DNA of 64,000 nt from Aptenodytes patagonicus (taxonomy: Eukaryota > Chordata > Aves > Sphenisciformes > Spheniscidae): positions 17,322,101-17,386,100 of the forward strand of contig NC_134957.1 in the NCBI RefSeq assembly GCF_965638725.1. The letters are read 5' to 3'. Positions 60,869 through 64,000 of this stretch are shown here, one piece after another. Under the pieces are notes generated by a model. The model saw nothing but the letters and a program-made list of their open reading frames with translations. It ran no database searches and was not told the DNA's origin. The position numbers and the translations under genes are program-made. Every line of letters begins with the position of its first letter. Within the stretch, counting starts at the first letter, position 1.

Positions 60869-61408
60869 TGTCCTGGTTTCGGCAGGGATAGAGTTAATTT
60901 CCTTTCTAGTAGCTGGTACAGTGTTTTGGATTTAGGATGAGAACAAAGTTGATAACACACCGGTGTTTTAGTTGTTGCTAGGTAATGCTTACACTAGCCA
61001 AGGACTTTTCAGCTTCCCATGCTCTACTGACTGAGGAGGCTGGAGGTGCACAAGAAGCTGGGAGGGGGCACAGCCAAACTGGCCAAAGGGACATTCCATA
61101 CCATGTGACGTCATGCTCAGTACATAAACTGGGAAAAGCTGGCCGGGGGGGCCGCTGCTCGGGGACTGGCTGGGCATCGGTCAGCGGGTGGTGAGCAATT
61201 GTGCTGTGCATCACTTGTTTTGTGTATTATTATTATTATTATCATATTATTATTATCATTTTATTTCAATTATTAAACTGTTTTTATCTCAACCCACGAG
61301 TCTTTCTAACTTGTGCTCTTCCAATTCTCTCCCCCATCCCACCGGGTGGGGGGGAGTGAGCGAGCGGCTGCGTGGTGCTTAATTGCTGACTGAGATTAAA
61401 CCACGACA
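60869..61408 (+). repeat. 3' LTR (540 bp)
   Basis: Same sequence as the 5' LTR by direct reading, offset 6984 bases. Poly(A) signal ATTAAA is at 61272-61277 and the CRE at 61106-61113. Being oriented away from the host coding exons on the plus strand, its promoter would transcribe toward 64 kb. Confidence 0.96.
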
Positions 61409-61413
61409 CAGGG
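61409..61413. repeat. Right target-site duplication CAGGG
   Basis: CAGGG directly after the LTR end, matching 53880-53884. The flanking sequence then continues GGAAATGAGGC, consistent with the pre-insertion site. Confidence 0.88.
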
Positions 61414-64000
61414 GAAATGAGGCTGAAACAATAGCAAACTGAATGCCAGAACTGAAACATGGGACTTCAGGCTATGTCTAAAGCTTTCTTTTTATTAAGG
61501 TTTTTCCAAAACAGTCACTTATCCCTCAATTTGTGGGTTAAAGAGCAGCTTAAGGATGGGAAAAAATAAAAAAAATCTTCAGCTAGATCAAACTTCCCAG
61601 GACGCATTTCTTCCAAGAGGAGATAATATAGATATCTAATGCCCAAGAATTCAAAGTGCACTGAAAAAAAGAAGAGGCTAACAGAAATTTCCAGGGTGAA
61701 CTGTGTTACAAATTTTCACTCTGAAGATCAAACTGTCATAAAAAACAGTCAGCCATCTTTTAGCTATAAGAGAGCAAATAAAATGCAGGCTTTGTGGTCT
61801 CAGAGGCTGCCTTTGGCAGGAAGCTCAGGAAATCTCTCTTCATGTGAAGTCCCAAAACCTAGTTGGGGCAACATCTACTGCCTGTACACACACAAAAATA
61901 AAAACAAGGCCAGCTCCCTCCTGTGTTGAAACATACTGGCTAAACTCCCTGAGTTCCCACTGCCTGTGGGTATTTCTGGAATTCAGACCCTATTTTGGCT
62001 GCTGATTGAGGAAGGCCTGGGGCAGCTTCCAAGCTTGCAGGAGGAGCTCTTCTGGAGCTGTGTGTGGAGTTTGAGGGTCTCCCTCCTTTTGCTCTAAAGG
62101 AAACCTCCTGCTGTCCCTGCTCTTCTCTCCTGGCTGCTCTCTCTGGAGCCTCAAGTTAGGCAGCTTCTGAAGTACACTTGGTCTTGAAGCACATGGAGAA
62201 CTGTTAGAGACAAGGGAGATCATGCATGTGCTTAAAGCAGTCCCTGAGCCATTTCTGTCCCAAGGGCATCTACTGACTTTTCTCTTTAGTATGAGCAACC
62301 ACTAAAAAGGGATCCTACTTCTCCAGGATTCCAGACACAAATACCTCTCTGAAATAGGATCATCTAAAATAAGATTATCTGAGCTAATGCTGTATTGCAC
62401 CAATGGAATATCAAGCTGTATTCAACTGTGTTTTGAAGAAGGCGGTATGGTAGCATGAGGGAGCAGAGATGGTACACAACAGTAGAAAAACCCAGGAGGG
62501 CAACACCAAAGCCAAGAAGGACTGCAAGAGTGGGTACTGACAAGTAGGCAGGGGGGTGGGGGTGGGTGGGAATCAGATGGCAACAGACATTCTGTAAGGT
62601 CTTCACAGGCCAAGGCTGCAAGAAAGGAAGCAATAAGACAATCTGCATTTTTTGAAGGAAAGCAATGAAATTTCAACTTCTGGAATATTCTTTTCAGTAA
62701 ACTGAGATGATGGAAAGCAGTTTGACTGCTAGAGTGAACCAGCAAACAATTCCTCTGCACCTCTGTCGGATCTGTATTTTCCCACATACACAGATAGCTT
62801 GATGATTAACATGATGTCTGCATCATAATTCTGAGCTAGAGCACTCAAATACATCCTATTTGCACCCGAACTACTGTGTGGATCAGAACTGTGTTGTTAG
62901 ATGAGTGATACTTACAAGCCCTGGCAAAAGCACACAGTTACATATTTCTGAGAATGAATAAGCATAAATGAATTCATCATGAATAAAAGTCAAACATTTA
63001 GTTCACTAATTAGCTCCAGATCCTTGAAACTCCGAGGCCAAAAGAAACAACCGCCACAAAAATTTGAAGCTGGAATGCCGCCTTAGCTCTGGCTGGATGG
63101 TTAAGAAGCAAAATCAGGCAGCTTTGTCTACACAGCCAAGTTACCCTGCTCTGACTGAGAGTCCTACAATCCCCTCTAACAGTCACAAAGTACCAACGTG
63201 CTATAGCATGGTGACAGGATACAAAAGACCACAGAATACCTTGGTACCTGTACACCTATATGAATGCAGCAGCACACACCGGTATAATGATACAGTTAAA
63301 AAATGAATAATGATGTGTGTGGCCCAAGTCTCAGCTTTTTCATGTACGTTGTGTTGGAAATGTTGAGCTATTAGCACAACCCTGACTGTTAACACAGCGA
63401 TGAACAGTGACAGCTCAGCATCTGCAAGCAAAATCAGACAGGATATTAACTGACTGACTTTTTTTTTTTGTTTAAACAGTGACTCCCACAATGGAGACTT
63501 GGAGGGCCACCTGCTATCTTGATACAAATAATTACAAATAATATAACAAGATTTAAAAAAATCAAAAAGTCTGCAGTTAGTATTTGCTGTATTCAAAATA
63601 CTGCTTAAAACTCCTTGATCCATAATAGTTTTACCAACCTTGAAACTCCAACAGATTTAATGCAGAACTATAAGCTTGAATCACGTTAAGAGCAGAGCTC
63701 AACTTTTTTCTTACAGCAGCAACCCTTAGGAGAAATGGGGAGGGGGATCAACCTTGGAATTACCTTGGGGCTTTTTTGCTGTTTCCCCACAGACAGACTT
63801 ATCTCAGATTTTTCCAAGTTTGGCTGGTAATCAGCTCTAGCTGCCCTACACCAGCTCAGGTAGGTTATCTACTGGAAGTGCAGCTTGGACCTACTACATT
63901 TTTGTCCCACAGATTTCAGCTTCTAAAGCCAATTCTAGGCCTTCACATCACAGCTATTAAACTTTCTAGACCTCTTTACAAGGAGGAAATGACAAATTAA
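61414..64000. other. Presumed 5' intron or flank, no gene recognised
   Basis: 2.6 kb beyond the provirus with no exon, RNA gene or transposable element that I can support. A short T-run lies near 63461. Overlapping open frames on the minus strand at 61990-62787 and 63201-63623 have no recognisable similarity. Confidence 0.55.

Larger units (their letters stand above)
53885..61408 (+). mobile_element. ERVL-like endogenous retrovirus, near-complete, env-less provirus (7524 bp)
   Basis: The order is 5' LTR, primer binding site, gag, protease-RT, RNase H-integrase, polypurine tract, 3' LTR, flanked by a 5-bp target duplication. Reverse transcriptase has ANAFFSIPL, LPQGW and YIDD, closest in style to class III (ERVL) elements; the LTR is of a type widespread in neoavian birds and associated there with ERVL. 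No env frame exists, as is usual for ERVL. The two LTRs are identical as far as I can read, so insertion is recent. It is broken: a one-base frame shift splits pol near 58220-58235, and the gag end is a TAG in the same frame as protease. The element is inserted antisense to the host gene, upstream of its first coding exon. Confidence 0.95.

Noticed and set aside
1..64000. Prokaryotic operons, CRISPR arrays, tRNA or rRNA genes
   Set aside because: Base composition, introns, LINE and ERV content are vertebrate. No cloverleaf, rRNA segment or spaced palindromic repeat array was seen by eye.

Overview
The window reads as a piece of a bird nuclear genome. The support is a CR1 LINE with its typical avian 3' end (terminal ATTCTATG-type octamer), an older antisense CR1 copy, a young provirus whose LTR I recognise as the ERVL-type LTR common in neoavian birds, AT-rich non-coding sequence, and one vertebrate multi-exon gene. 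There are no bacterial features and no CRISPR array.

Host gene (about 16.9-46.3 kb, minus strand). Eleven coding exons with GT-AG junctions join in frame from an ATG at 46287 to a TAG at 18206. They give 2934 nt, a 977-residue protein of the CRACD / DUF4592 family. The family is clear from a basic N-terminal block, an ALSHDS motif, an [11 protein letters not shown] motif, an [12 protein letters not shown] motif and two EPxW...AKxKxK motifs, the second next to the C-terminus. Spacing of motifs compared with what I remember of human KIAA1210 makes the KIAA1210 orthologue my first choice, with CRACDL (KIAA1211L) second. Related CRACD regulates actin capping; the role of this protein is inferred only. 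The first coding exon has an acceptor 10 nt before its ATG, so at least one 5' non-coding exon lies upstream and was not identified.

Provirus (53885-61408, plus strand, antisense to the gene, upstream of its first coding exon). Two 540-bp LTRs, identical as read, flank a 5-bp CAGGG target duplication, a tRNA-Lys-type primer binding site, a long gag with an unusual three-segment hydrophobic N-terminus and a 24-unit Thr/Pro-rich tandem repeat, then a protease-RT frame in phase with gag across a single TAG, then RNase H-integrase. A one-base frame break near 58220-58235 splits RT from the rest of pol. There is no env and no dUTPase; 445 nt of AT-rich sequence separate pol from the 3' LTR. The element is ERVL-like by its RT.

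The rest: 1-16.88 kb contains no gene I can support. The host introns hold one fairly young CR1 (20028-20694), one old antisense CR1 (about 22225-22508), a possible ancient CR1/L3-type fragment (about 18730-18850) and small tandem repeats. 46.3-53.9 kb and 61.4-64 kb are presumably the 5' intron of the host gene and show nothing else recognisable. Most open frames under 150 codons in this window are chance frames. The most interesting object is the env-less provirus with its membrane-anchored, potentially glycosylated Gag leader and large in-frame repeat.
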